Source of the DNA: Chloroflexi bacterium TSY
Lineage (GTDB): Bacteria > Chloroflexota > Anaerolineae > Caldilineales > Caldilineaceae
Length of the DNA stretch: 64,000 nucleotides
Assembly (NCBI GenBank): GCA_019217005.1
Contig: JAHBNG010000010.1
Span: 124,001 to 188,000 of the forward strand
Direction: 5' to 3'
In this document: positions 28,341 through 37,394 of the stretch, one piece after another
Numbering within the stretch: the stretch's first letter is position 1
How the letters are laid out: each line of letters begins with the position of its first letter
Made by a program: the position numbers and the translations under genes
Notes under the pieces: model-generated
Told to the model about the DNA's origin: nothing
The model's input: only the letters and a program-made list of their open reading frames with translations
Database searches by the model: none

Positions 28341-29561
28341 ATGAATATTCGCACGTCACTCTTTTTGATTCTGTTTGTCAGCAGTGGAGTCTTCGGTAAT
28401 TGGTGGCTGCTTACGCATAATAGCACTCCGGAGAACACCTTCGCTGCCGGGCCTCGACAGGGGGAAGCCTTCGCCATGGCGCTGGCGATTGCGAAGGTGA
28501 CCCAACGCTATTATCCAGAAATTCAGATTGAGGTACTCGAAACCCGTGGCTCTGACCAAAACATGGAGTTGCTTGAAGCAAATCTTGTACAGATAGCGAC
28601 TATTCAGGCAGATACGATTAGCTTGCCTTCAACGCGTTTGATTGCGCCACTCTATCCAGATGTTTTTCAGTTGGTGGTACGTGAGGATGCAGAGATTCAA
28701 AGCATCGCCGACTTGCCAGGATATAAAATTGCTCTGCCTCCCGAAGGCAGCGGGGAATATCGCTCCTTTACCTTTTTGGCGGAACATTATGGTTTGGCAA
28801 ATGCAGAGTTTGAGGCCATTCCAATGTCACCAAACGCAGCGGATTGGGCCTTGATGGATGGAGCAGTTGACGCAGTCTTTTGCGTTCGTGCCCCTGGGCA
28901 TCAGTCGATTCTTGAGGTGATTGCCAACAGTCCGACACGGTTAGTGACGATAGGGCAAGCATCGGCAATGCAATTGAAGCAACCTGCAATCGAGCCAGGG
29001 TTGATTGCGGCCGGTTCGTATCGAGGATTGCCGCCATTGCCAGAAATGGATTTGGAAACTGTGGCAGTGAATCGGCTGTTGGTGGTGCACGCGAGCTTAG
29101 ATGACAGTTTGGTGAGAATGCTGACCAGCATTTTGTTTGAGCGCTGCCGCGATTTGAGCACATTGACCCCTTTGGCCGGGTTCATCTTGGCTCCTGACCA
29201 AGAGAGCGGGACATTCATGCCCGTTCATCCAGGCGCACAAAGTTTCTATGATCGAGAGAAGCCCTCTTTTTTGCAGTTGCGCTCCCGCCGCAAGCGCCAA
29301 CGACTGGAACGGTATCATCGAGACGTGTTGCAACTGGGAGACGAAATCCAGCGAACAGAGAGTGAGACCGATCTCAACGTGAAAAAGGATCAATTGCTCG
29401 AGATGATCCACGATGTTTTGGAAGACGCTGCAGATGGCCGCCTCACCCAAGAAGGATTTGAGTTCTTCACCTTTGCTTGGGAAGTGGCGAACGAGATAAC
29501 CAATGATCAGGAACGACTGTTGGAAGAGAGCAGCCACGAATATGACGACCAATATGCTTGA
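28341..29561 (+). CDS. TAXI-family TRAP transporter solute-binding protein
   Basis: About 406 residues. A hydrophobic N-terminus (SLFLILFVSSGVFGNWWLL) acts as signal or anchor. The TAXI-type binding fold follows: FAMALAIAKVTQRYYP, VQIATIQADTISL, PLYPDVFQLVVRED, IADLPGYKIALPPEGSG and the closing LTSILFE region. A charged helical tail (RSRRKRQRLERYHRD onward, about 120 residues) is longer than usual. No TRAP permease gene is adjacent, so it may partner a distant permease or act as a sensor. ATG 28341 is chosen over a TTG at 28332; neither has a clear ribosome-binding site. Confidence 0.8.
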   Translation: MNIRTSLFLILFVSSGVFGNWWLLTHNSTPENTFAAGPRQGEAFAMALAIAKVTQRYYPEIQIEVLETRGSDQNMELLEANLVQIATIQADTISLPSTRLIAPLYPDVFQLVVREDAEIQSIADLPGYKIALPPEGSGEYRSFTFLAEHYGLANAEFEAIPMSPNAADWALMDGAVDAVFCVRAPGHQSILEVIANSPTRLVTIGQASAMQLKQPAIEPGLIAAGSYRGLPPLPEMDLETVAVNRLLVVHASLDDSLVRMLTSILFERCRDLSTLTPLAGFILAPDQESGTFMPVHPGAQSFYDREKPSFLQLRSRRKRQRLERYHRDVLQLGDEIQRTESETDLNVKKDQLLEMIHDVLEDAADGRLTQEGFEFFTFAWEVANEITNDQERLLEESSHEYDDQYA

Positions 29562-29974
29562 TATTCAGCTCACCTTTGGAGAAGGAAATCAAGCGGTGAA
29601 TAGTGCTTTCTTTTTATTCCAGGTGCAAGAAGGTCAAATGGCCCTTTTAGGGGCACTGCATCGAGCAGTACAGTAGGAGACCCTGTTGCAGACAACACAG
29701 CCTTCGATTCTCTTCCAGGAACTCTGTTTGGTACCAGGCGAGACGATCAACTGGTCCCCCTATCATCGAGGATACCACGAATGAAGATACGCCACTCAAA
29801 GTCGTGGCATCAGGTGTACTGAACAACAATACAGATGCTGACGATATGCGTCGCATGGTTAAGGAGTTGGTGGGATATTCGATGCACTATTTCATCCATG
29901 CGACGCGTTGTACCTATCTTGTTCAAGTAGGGGGCGGGATCTTGACAAATCTAAATCGCTGGAATAGGCTGTGA
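29554..29974 (+). pseudogene. Unrecognised gene broken by an amber codon and a frameshift
   Basis: ATG 29554 overlaps the end of the TAXI gene. The frame gives 40 residues (MLDIQLTFGEGNQAVNSAFF...), then TAG at 29674-29676, then continues in frame as LLQTTQPSILFQELCLVPGE and INWSPY. Near 29758 the sense moves to another frame (IIEDTTNEDTPLKVVASGVL, NNNTDADDMRRMV, HATRCTYLVQVGGG) and ends at 29974. Both parts look coding; I do not recognise the family. Overlap with the TAXI gene suggests a functional link in relatives where it is intact. Confidence 0.55.
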
Positions 29975-30016
29975 TAGATTACCGTAAACTCATCAATTGA
30001 GATAAGGGGGATCGAG

Positions 30017-30448
30017 ATGTTGACTGATCAGGACATTTTTGAAGGAACATGCCACTGTGAGGCGATTGGCTTTGCGTTTCATACATTGTTGCCATCAGAA
30101 TCTTGGATGGTACGCGCCTGTCAGTGCAGTTTCTGTCGCGCGCATGGTGCTCGCACGACTTCCGATCCAAACGGTTCAGTTATCTTCCACATTTCCACTG
30201 CCTTACAACCCTATCGATATCAGTTTGGGACGAAGTCTGCCGATTTTTTGGTGTGCGATACTTGCGGTGTTTATTTGGCTGCCGTGTTGACCTCTGCAGC
30301 TGGTCGATTTGCCACACTCAATGTCAATACCATTTGCACATCCATTCAAATACCCGATGCCACTGCTGTCTCGTATGAAGGAGAATCACTTGAACAGAAG
30401 ATTGCGCGTCGGGAAAAGCGTTGGACACCTGTCGTCATTCCTTGCTAA
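30017..30448 (+). CDS. GFA/CENP-V family zinc protein
   Basis: 143 residues of the glutathione-dependent formaldehyde-activating (GFA) fold. The cysteine sets are in the expected order: GTCHCEA near 10, CQCSFCRAHG near 35-44 and CDTCGVY near 78-84, giving two zinc sites. ATG is preceded by AAGGGGG. The family is widespread and most members are not shown to act on formaldehyde, so no reaction is assigned. The flanks hold an 85-bp and an 81-bp palindromic element. Confidence 0.8.
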   Translation: MLTDQDIFEGTCHCEAIGFAFHTLLPSESWMVRACQCSFCRAHGARTTSDPNGSVIFHISTALQPYRYQFGTKSADFLVCDTCGVYLAAVLTSAAGRFATLNVNTICTSIQIPDATAVSYEGESLEQKIARREKRWTPVVIPC

Positions 30449-30457
30449 TCAGCGGGG

Positions 30458-30544
30458 CTATCCTGCACTTGTGATGAAAACCGCCGTTTTCCGGAGTCCT
30501 TTAAGAGAGACCGTACTCCGGTTTTCATACAAAGCAAAGTATAA
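30458..30544 (-). repeat. 87-bp palindromic element, copy B
   Basis: Inverse-orientation relative of the element at 4015-4099, sharing the ends CTATCCTGC and GCAAAGTATAA and the GAAAACCGGAGT/ACTCCGGTTTTC stem. It starts about 10 bp after the GFA stop codon and may act as its transcription terminator. Confidence 0.75.
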
Positions 30545-30625
30545 GTTGTGTCTACGAAAGGATGTACAGTGCACAGATCGAATGATAGACAATAAACTGT
30601 TTTAGTCTGTGGCTCCATCACCTTA

Positions 30626-30706
30626 GTGCTTATCCGAAAAGTTCTGTGACGATCTATTCTCACTCGAGAAGGTGGATGGACTCACAACCACTTTTCGGAT
30701 AGGTTC
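30626..30706 (-). repeat. 81-bp MITE, copy 3
   Basis: Ends GTGCTTATCC and GGATAGGTTC, flanked by TTA on both sides. Same element as at 9031, 26099 and 38263. Apart from this MITE and the 87-bp element, 30449-30946 holds nothing I can support. Confidence 0.85.
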
Positions 30707-30946
30707 TTAGTCATAGTGGCATAAGGATTGTTTTAGGTCATCACTCATTGCCAACCAAAGTTCGACTCCGACAGGATACAGTGAACGTGTGATGGGCATC
30801 GGGTCAGTAGATATGACACGCTTTGATACTTTTAAAACAGGCTCTTTGGCCATTCTAGAAAAATAATTCTCCATGAAGACAAGCGCTGTAGCCTGGAATG
30901 GCTTTGGCTTTCCATATCGAATTGAGTTTTATTTACTAGGAAAGCC

Positions 30947-31786
30947 TTAAAGCGGCTCGATCTGAACCTGTGCTAATTCAAGAAATTCCCGTTTCTGACT
31001 CTCCACCATTCCATGTCCAAATTTCCCTTGAGGGGTAACAATCATGTATTGATTGTCAATCCACGCAACAAATCCCAACGGACCGCTAATTGTGACTGGC
31101 TCAGTCAAGATTTCATTCCCATCAATTAAGAACCGCACGAGATGGACATGCCATTCGAGCGTATAGGTGTGCCACTTGGTCATCTCATGCGGTATAGATG
31201 CTTCGCGTACGGCAATCGCCCGCTGTCCGATCGGCCAAAGCCATCGATAGAACCAATCGATACGCATCAACGGCATGGCAATTGGGGCAGTCGGCAAAAG
31301 CAACCAGAATGGCAGTCGCCACGCATCAATGGTTGCAGCTTTCCAACCATATCCAGGGGATTTGAAACAAAGCTTCATGTTGGATGGTGGTGAAGCATGA
31401 AAGAACCAGATGGCGCGCGGCAACGTGGGCCAACGTACGTTTGTCATCAGAAAAGGATCGTTCCAAAAACCGAATCCCGCCGTGCCTGTTAATTGGTTTG
31501 AGATACAGGGGTAGCTTACTGACCTAAGGGTAGGCTTTGTTTGGGCAGCAGAATGAGAGAAGCGTGCATGGACAGTCAGCTGTAACGGTGGATGCCATCT
31601 AAATCGGTTGCGAGGCAACCCCTGGTAATCATCAATCTGGGCATTGGAGTAGGTATCCTGACTGGAGCACGCTTTTGATAGGCACAAAATACCATTTTGC
31701 GATGTCACTTTCCCCATTCCCACGATGTGCCGCTGCCAGCGATCAACGAAGTCTATTTTGTTATTTTGTACAACTGTTGTATCCAT
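30947..31786 (-). CDS. Concanavalin A-like/GH16-like hypothetical protein
   Basis: 279 residues without a signal peptide. The C-terminal half has the beta-sandwich pattern typical of family-16-like proteins: WHTYTLEWHVHLVRFLIDGN, then GPLGFVAWIDNQYMIVTPQG, with earlier strands FGFWNDPF and IWFFHASPPSNM. The catalytic ExDxE of GH16 enzymes is not visible, so it may be a non-catalytic carbohydrate binder. It is transcribed away from the recombinase element that begins 42 bp beyond its start. Confidence 0.6.
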   Translation of the reverse strand: MDTTVVQNNKIDFVDRWQRHIVGMGKVTSQNGILCLSKACSSQDTYSNAQIDDYQGLPRNRFRWHPPLQLTVHARFSHSAAQTKPTLRSVSYPCISNQLTGTAGFGFWNDPFLMTNVRWPTLPRAIWFFHASPPSNMKLCFKSPGYGWKAATIDAWRLPFWLLLPTAPIAMPLMRIDWFYRWLWPIGQRAIAVREASIPHEMTKWHTYTLEWHVHLVRFLIDGNEILTEPVTISGPLGFVAWIDNQYMIVTPQGKFGHGMVESQKREFLELAQVQIEPL

Positions 31787-31828
31787 TTTTGGATTCTCAT
31801 TCGAACCAAATTCTTGTGGAGAAGGCGT

Positions 31829-31847
31829 TCTCTATTACACGCAGTAG
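31829..31847 (+). other. Left attachment-like junction
   Basis: Core TCTCTA (31829-31834) followed by arm TTACACGCAGTAG (31835-31847), preceded by the outer half-site GGCGT. Matches the right junction at 34041-34059 in inverted arrangement. Confidence 0.65.
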
Positions 31848-31883
31848 GCCAAAAAAGGGGTAAAATAGCCCTAGGAGGCCAAA

Positions 31884-34031
31884 ATGAACCAAGAATTTAG
31901 CGCCGCAGTAACAGGATTCTGTGCCCATGTGAGAATGCTTTCTCCGCAAAGCGAAACTGTAAAACATTACGAAAGTGACCTAAATCAATTTGGCCAGGTG
32001 ATAGAAAAAAGGCCAAGAGAGATAGGTCGCCAAGAGATAATGACGTTTGTAACGGCGCAACTCGAAGCGGGGATGAGCAGTGCGACGGTCAATCGCAGAG
32101 TGGCAACGTTGAGCCGATTTTCGACTACTTGGCGGATGAGGCAGAAGACGAAAGCTGGTCAAACCCGGTGGTGTGGCGTCTACACCGACTGGATACAGGT
32201 TGCCATCTTCCCAGAGATATAGCGGAACGCATCGTCCGCCAGTTATGGGGGAGCGTGAGTCAAGGTCAGATAAGAGACCAAGTGATGTTGGCCTTGATGC
32301 TCGACGTTGGCCTGCGGGTGGGCGAACTGTGGTCACTGCGCGTACGCGGCAAAGGGAACAAAGAGCGTCGAGTCTGGTTGACGCCAGAAACCACAGCGCT
32401 GTTGGTGAGCTATATGGATGAGCGTCCTGATGCAGTCGATAGCCATCTGTTTCTGACTCGTCGTCACAAAGGCATCAGTGTCCGCGGAATCCAGGAGCGC
32501 CTCGATTATTACCGTCAGCAAGCCGGACTCTCCGAGAACGAGGTCTCCTGTCATCGCCTGCGCCATACCTTCGCCAGACGAATGGCAGAGTCGCGTATGC
32601 CACTGCCTAGTCTCTCTCATTGGTTGGGCCACAGTCAATTGAAAACGACCCAGATTTACATCGATGGTGCCAATCCTGATATGCGAGCCGACTATGAAGC
32701 TGCTATGGAGCAGTTGTCTCGCCAAGCCGCATGCTCGGATATTGAAGGAACGACATCTGCAATAGAGACAGAGAATACTGTGCCTTCTGAACATCGCACA
32801 GTGGAGCCAGCTGTTGGCATCTGTTTGTCCGCTGATGAGATCCGTCAACGTCTCACCTCATTGCCGCTCTGGCTTCATCAACCCATCATCTCATTACTTC
32901 TCCACCAGCAATTACGCTGGAAAGCCCTCTATCGGCGGGAACGAGCCCTTCAGTGGCTTGGCGAACTCCAACGCGGTTGGCAATGGATGCTCGACCAGCG
33001 CATGCTCTCCAGCTTATCCGAACTAAGACGGCGCGATCTCCAAGACTCAGTAGATCCAAATTTGGCGTTTTTGGCGATTTTCAGTCGAGATTGCAGGGAT
33101 TTTGGAGTCATTTATTCAGATTTCGGTTACAGAAAACAACCTATTTCATATCTGAAAATCGCCCAAATCTAACGCAAAAACTAGATATCGACCGGCAAAT
33201 TTGTATTTATGTCAACTGTTTAGCCAGAATTCTCTCTCAAAACCTGAAATTTGGATCTACTGAGACTACATCACCCACCTATGTGACTTAGAGTATTCCG
33301 TCCATACCATCAATCATTTTATTTGTACCCTCAAGTGTTTTCTGCATTTTGCTGAAGAATGTGGCCAGTCGATCGCTCCGGCTTTATATCGCATTCAACG
33401 TCTCAAACGACCCACTACCTTACCTCGTCCGTTGCGCCAGCATGAATTTGCTCAACTTGAACAGTTCGTCTTAAACTCAACGGCTCAGAGCCTTTCTCCT
33501 TCCGACCTCCTTGACCGTGCTTGGTTTCTTATTCTGGTTGATGCTGGGCTACGTATGGGCGAAGTGCAAGCTCTGCTCGTTTCTGACTGGAATTCGGATA
33601 CACAGACTCTGCTCGTTCGAGATGCCAAATCCCATCGTGACCGTCGGTTGCCTGTTACCCAACGCACTGCTCTTGCCATCGATGCCCATCTGCAACATCG
33701 CACCGATGACCTGGCTACTCATTCCCCGCTTTTACTACGCGATGGCTTACCTCTTCGAGCCAATTATGTGCGCAACCATCTTCATGCCTTTGCCACCCGT
33801 TTGCTCAACAGTGGCCTTATGCCCATCACTACCTTGCAGAAACTCATGGGGCACACTCATATCGATACCACCATGCTTTATGCACAGCTCTACGATGAAA
33901 CCATTCAGCAGCATTATTTAGCCGCTATGGCTTCACATTCTGTTTACGCTATCCCTGAACCTGACCCCGCTATTTGGGGTCCCACTTTGGAGAATGCCTT
34001 TGAATCAACTTTTCAACAGCAACCACTTTAA
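31884..34031 (+). pseudogene. Tandem (double) tyrosine recombinase, frameshifted and split by a MITE
   Basis: ATG 31884 follows CTAGGAGG. Adding one T to the T4 run at 32118-32121 and removing the MITE plus one GAC gives one frame of about 642 residues. Unit 1 has a core-binding domain (about 1-90) and a catalytic domain with R in GLRVGE, H-x-x-R in HRLRHTFARR, GHSQLKTT and the Tyr of QIYI; it looks about 15 residues short before RVRGKGNKER. After a linker, unit 2 has a second core-binding segment (ELRRRDLQD | YITHLCDLEYSVHT) and catalytic domain with GLRMGEVQAL, HLHAFATRLL (the R of H-x-x-R appears lost), MGHTHIDTT and Tyr in MLYAQL. Typical recombinases have one unit of about 300 residues. 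Confidence 0.8.
33047..33263. repeat. 217-bp MITE inside the recombinase gene
   Basis: Perfect 17-bp terminal inverted repeats TCAGTAGATCCAAATTT, flanked by a 3-bp duplication GAC (33044-33046 and 33264-33266). It has no coding capacity. Its removal joins ...RRRDLQD to YITHLCDLEY in frame, confirming the boundaries. Confidence 0.85.
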
Positions 34032-34040
34032 CTTTTATGT

Positions 34041-34059
34041 CTACTGCGTGTAATCTCTA
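34041..34059 (+). other. Right attachment-like junction
   Basis: Arm CTACTGCGTGTAA (34041-34053), then core TCTCTA (34054-34059), then the outer half-site ACGCC. It begins 10 bp after the recombinase stop codon. Confidence 0.65.
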
Positions 34060-34076
34060 ACGCCGGTCACTATCGA

Positions 34077-34106
34077 GTAGAGCCGCATGAGAGAATGCTG
34101 CTCTAC
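34077..34106. repeat. Hairpin downstream of the recombinase element
   Basis: GTAGAGCCGCAT pairs with ATGCTGCTCTAC with one mismatch around a 6-nt loop. There is no T-run. It lies between the converging recombinase and methyltransferase genes. Confidence 0.5.
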
Positions 34107-34134
34107 GCATGACGACTCTACGTTTATACGGGGT

Positions 34135-34857
34135 TTATCTGGCTTGTCTATTCGTTGCCACAATCACAGAGACGGAGACGGGGCCATCATCACGCATATG
34201 AAAGGTACTTGTCAATCCGGCTTCGTGAATTCGTTCCGCTATTTGTTCGATCTGCGCTTCGTTCGGTACGCCGTAAAAGGGTAAGCATAAGTGTCGAAGC
34301 CAAAGGGCCCTTGGTGCAACCCAAGCACCCACAATGATAAGGCGACCGGCGTCAACATCAGCTCCACTCTGATTTGTCCGAATTCTGTCAGAGGGCCGAT
34401 ACAGGACGCGCTCGCATTCAGCGAGCGTGTTCTGTTCGAAGATATAGCTAGCAGGAAATGTTGAAATAATTGTCGCAAACGAATTCGTCGCAAAAGGAAG
34501 CTCCTGGCTGCGAGCTACCACCCGTGGAACATCTAATCCAGCTTGATTGAGCTTTATCGTGGTTCTCTTTTGCATTGCAGTAGAATATTCGACTCCATAG
34601 ACTGGCCCAAGCTTTTCTTGGAGGGGGGTACAAGCCAAATCAGCAAGCAGGGAGCCGGTGCCGAATCCAATCTCAAGAAGCGGTCCAGCAGGTGATTGCC
34701 GCTCCAATAAGGCGTACTCGAGGGCTAAACGGCGCCACGTAGACCAGCGTCCTAGGCTGACTAACCAGCTGATTGCGTCGTAACTCCATGCACATTCATC
34801 ATACAAACGCTGGCAGGCCCACAGATAGGCGTGCGTCAGCCAATTTCGATCGGTCAT
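34135..34857 (-). CDS. SAM-dependent methyltransferase (class I)
   Basis: About 240 residues. Motif I LLEIGFGTGSLLADL is near residue 61, an acidic strand VYGVEYSTAMQKRT follows, and a motif IV-like ELPFATNSFATIISTFPASYI is near 120, giving the canonical Rossmann methyltransferase order of the UbiE/COQ5-like group. The C-terminal part (RLIIVGAWVAP onward) continues the sheet. The substrate is unknown. ATG 34857 (MTDRNWL) is taken as start; a TTG nine codons upstream is possible, and no clear ribosome-binding site decides. Confidence 0.8.
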   Translation of the reverse strand: MTDRNWLTHAYLWACQRLYDECAWSYDAISWLVSLGRWSTWRRLALEYALLERQSPAGPLLEIGFGTGSLLADLACTPLQEKLGPVYGVEYSTAMQKRTTIKLNQAGLDVPRVVARSQELPFATNSFATIISTFPASYIFEQNTLAECERVLYRPSDRIRTNQSGADVDAGRLIIVGAWVAPRALWLRHLCLPFYGVPNEAQIEQIAERIHEAGLTSTFHMRDDGPVSVSVIVATNRQAR

Positions 34858-34989
34858 TGTTAAAGGTATTGAATTCCGAATCAATAGTAGAACTGGTTAA
34901 AGAATACTTGCAAAGGGAGATGTGACCAAGTACACTGATACGAGCGATTGATCTTACAATATACTGAAATTAAGTATTTGTAAATTAAT

Positions 34990-35064
34990 AACTTCGCGAA
35001 CTTACTCGTCTGTAGTCGAGTAGAGCGCTGCGTTATGTCAATCAGATCGCGAAGTTGTTTTTTT
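34990..35064 (+). ncRNA. Structured hairpin with T-run, possible small RNA or attenuator
   Basis: AACTTCGCGA (34990-34999) pairs perfectly with TCGCGAAGTT (35047-35056) and is followed by GTTTTTTTA. Inside, ACTCG and CGAGT form a second hairpin. No plus-strand gene lies upstream, so this terminator-like structure would end a short transcript. It lies about 235 bp before the CPBP gene. The rest of 34858-35298 shows no gene. Confidence 0.4.
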
Positions 35065-35298
35065 ACAAGTACTAAGTAAGCTCTGAAAGGTATGTCTCCA
35101 GAACGCTCAGATTTTCAAGATTTATCTGAGTGAATCTGTAGAATTTGAGTAAATCATATTTCTATACTGAAAAAAGTTTGAAACCTAAAGTTTCTTGAAC
35201 CATGTTATGCCCGCACGATCTTAGTTTCATTCTGATCTCAGTATAATGACTTTCTTGGACTTACTTATTCATTTGAATAGTGATAGAGAATAGAATCT

Positions 35299-36330
35299 AT
35301 GTCTGATGTAATTTCGACGATTGCTGTTTTTTCCTTTCTAGCTCTTCTGATTTGGCTTGCAAACGTGGCCGAACACAGTAGGGTGCGCGAACAGCCATAT
35401 CGCACGATGGAGTTCTTGAGCTACGGCCTTGTGAGCGCTATGTATAGCATATTCCTGCTCATTGGACTCTATCTTCAGTTTGGGCAGTCTAGCACGGACT
35501 TATTTAATGAGCAATTACAGATCGATTCCTTGTTTTTGCTAGCGACTGGGATTTGGTTACCATCTCTCTTGGCTATTTTCCTTCTCTTCCCTTCGATACG
35601 CAGATTTCTTGCGCTTTTTCTACCAATTGATCCAGAAAGTCCAGTTCATGCAGTCGCGCTCTCGCTCTCAATGCTTATATTGATTTATATGCTCTTCACT
35701 TTAGGGATTGGCCTGGGAAACGTGAGCGACATACTGGCTGCACAGGAAGATGGTCAGGGCATTTCAATTGGAGGTCTGTGGGCACAACAGTTGGCAACCG
35801 CTCTCTTTGCATTAATCGGTGTTGGCTGGATGCTCCGCCAGGACTGGTCTCAGGCAATGGATCGACTGGGGATTACAATACCTTCTGGGTCAGAAATCTT
35901 GCTTGGTGTCAGTTTTGGAATCGGCATGGTTCCCATTGTCATAATTTTTCAATGGATCAGTAATTCGCTTCTTGGGATCGGCTTTGATCCAGATGTAGAA
36001 AGCCTATCTGAATTGCTTCTGGGACCACTCTTCCAATCTCCTTTTGGCGTTATTACACTCGGTTTAGCTGCGGCACTCGGGGAAGAAACGGTCTTTCGCG
36101 GTGCTCTTCAACCCCGCTTTGGATTGGTTTTGACCACGCTGCTCTTCGCAATTGTGCATAGCAACTATGGAATCACCTTTTCAACGTTTATCGTGTTTGT
36201 ATTGGGGTTCGTTCTTGGGCTTGTGCGTCAGCGTACCAATACAACGACGGCAATGATTATGCATGCTGTTTATAATAGCTCATTGGGGCTGATTGCCTAT
36301 CTAGGACTTAATTTTCTAGAGGGCTCATAG
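35299..36330 (+). CDS. CPBP-family intramembrane metalloprotease
   Basis: 343 residues with about eight hydrophobic segments. The C-terminal domain carries the CPBP/Abi (CAAX protease-like) motifs in order: motif 1 GEETVFRGALQPRFG near residues 267-281, motif 2 FAIVHSNYG near 288-296 and motif 3 MIMHAVYNS near 325-333. These supply the glutamate pair and histidines of the intramembrane active site. Known relatives cut prenylated proteins or mature peptides; no bacteriocin gene is adjacent. ATG 35299 has only a weak ribosome-binding site (ATAGAGAATAG). Confidence 0.85.
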   Translation: MSDVISTIAVFSFLALLIWLANVAEHSRVREQPYRTMEFLSYGLVSAMYSIFLLIGLYLQFGQSSTDLFNEQLQIDSLFLLATGIWLPSLLAIFLLFPSIRRFLALFLPIDPESPVHAVALSLSMLILIYMLFTLGIGLGNVSDILAAQEDGQGISIGGLWAQQLATALFALIGVGWMLRQDWSQAMDRLGITIPSGSEILLGVSFGIGMVPIVIIFQWISNSLLGIGFDPDVESLSELLLGPLFQSPFGVITLGLAAALGEETVFRGALQPRFGLVLTTLLFAIVHSNYGITFSTFIVFVLGFVLGLVRQRTNTTTAMIMHAVYNSSLGLIAYLGLNFLEGS

Positions 36331-36450
36331 AGAAGCCTCTCAACTTCCACAGGATAGGTTAGTATGAATCATTTTGGCACGACAAAAAGCCCACCATTAT
36401 CGGCAGGCTCTTTGTCACAAAAAGGAGAAAATGAAAAACAACCAAAATGT

Positions 36451-36483
36451 AAGGGGAATCCACACCCATTTTAGATTCCCCTT
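36451..36483. terminator. Terminator-like hairpin between convergent genes
   Basis: AAGGGGAATC and GATTCCCCTT pair perfectly around a 13-nt loop. It lies between the ends of the CPBP and FHA genes and could stop transcription from either side; the T-run is poor on both strands. Nothing else is recognised in 36331-36689. Confidence 0.5.
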
Positions 36484-36689
36484 GTCAACACCCAAGAAAG
36501 CTTAAAGAAGAGGTAGTATCAGCTTTCCATTGTATTTATCGTACTATCTTCTGTAATCCTTCGTTTTTCGTTGAAAGTTCCATTGTTCTGGTGTTGCTTA
36601 GCCGTTCTCTCGTAAGATAATTGTGATTGTGTAAGGTTCATCTATCCCGACTCTGCCCACATAATCGTTTTTAGAAAGATAAGCATTGT

Positions 36690-37394
36690 TTACCGGTTGT
36701 TCAATCGGAAGCCGTGACCACGTACGGTCACAATATAGCGAAACTCGCGATCAATATCTGCAATGCGTTCGCGCAGCCGACGCACAAGAGCGTCAATCGC
36801 TTGCTCGCTAATGCCATCAATGCTATCTTCTGGCCACACAGCGTTGATGATCTCGTCACGGGTGACAACTCGTCCACCTGCATCCCACAATATTTCCAGC
36901 AGACGGTACTGTGGAAGGCTCAGGGGCGGATCAACTTGTACACCATCGATCCAGATCTGCCGCGTTTCCTTATCCAGCCGTAAACCAGTTACCTCACGGG
37001 AAAGATTTAATGGAGCTGTTGCTCCGGCATCGATAAATGCCAGCTTAAATCGTAGGCCAATTTGAAATTCATCACCGTCCTGTAAGGGTGTTGGTGCTTG
37101 TGCTGCCTGACCGTTGATATGGGTACCATTCTTGCTCCCCAAATCTTCGATTTGGTAGTGATCCTTTCGCCAACTGATCCGAGCATGAAAGCGACTTACT
37201 TGTCGATCTGCCAGGACTACATCACACTCTTCACTACGGCCAATGGTTATCGGTCTATTCCGATTCAGTGGCCAACGTTTGCTCGAGTCGGCCCCTTGTT
37301 GGAGAACCAACATCGCGGTTTCTCGCACATTCATCGCGAGAGAATCCGGTGAAATGGTTGTTGTTGCGTCATCAACTTCTATATTCATCATCAT
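36690..37394 (-). CDS. FHA-domain protein with OmpR-type winged helix
   Basis: 234 residues. An FHA phosphothreonine-binding domain (about 48-118) shows [22 protein letters not shown] and [13 protein letters not shown]-terminal winged-helix domain (about 140-232) shows [19 protein letters not shown], the recognition helix [16 protein letters not shown] and the wing [10 protein letters not shown]. The combination suggests a transcription regulator controlled by Ser/Thr phosphorylation of a partner; no kinase gene is nearby. The frame begins with three consecutive ATG codons behind GAGGTAGGTAG. Confidence 0.88.
   Translation of the reverse strand: MMMNIEVDDATTTISPDSLAMNVRETAMLVLQQGADSSKRWPLNRNRPITIGRSEECDVVLADRQVSRFHARISWRKDHYQIEDLGSKNGTHINGQAAQAPTPLQDGDEFQIGLRFKLAFIDAGATAPLNLSREVTGLRLDKETRQIWIDGVQVDPPLSLPQYRLLEILWDAGGRVVTRDEIINAVWPEDSIDGISEQAIDALVRRLRERIADIDREFRYIVTVRGHGFRLNNR

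Larger units (their letters stand above)
31829..34059 (+). mobile_element. 2.2 kb tyrosine-recombinase element with att-like ends
   Basis: A perfect 13-bp inverted repeat, TTACACGCAGTAG (31835-31847) and CTACTGCGTGTAA (34041-34053), bounds a single recombinase gene. A 6-bp direct repeat TCTCTA flanks it (31829-31834 and 34054-34059). Outside, GGCGT on the left and ACGCC on the right are inverted. Joining the outer flanks gives a symmetric site GGCGT-TCTCTA-ACGCC; joining the inner ends gives two 13-bp arms around TCTCTA. This is the layout of attB and attP of tyrosine recombinases with a 6-bp overlap. No cargo gene is seen. The present copy is decayed by a frameshift and a MITE. Confidence 0.75.

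Noticed and set aside
34990..35064. tRNA gene
   Set aside because: Length is suggestive, but there is no anticodon-arm or T-arm consensus, and the outer stem is 10 bp followed by a T-run.
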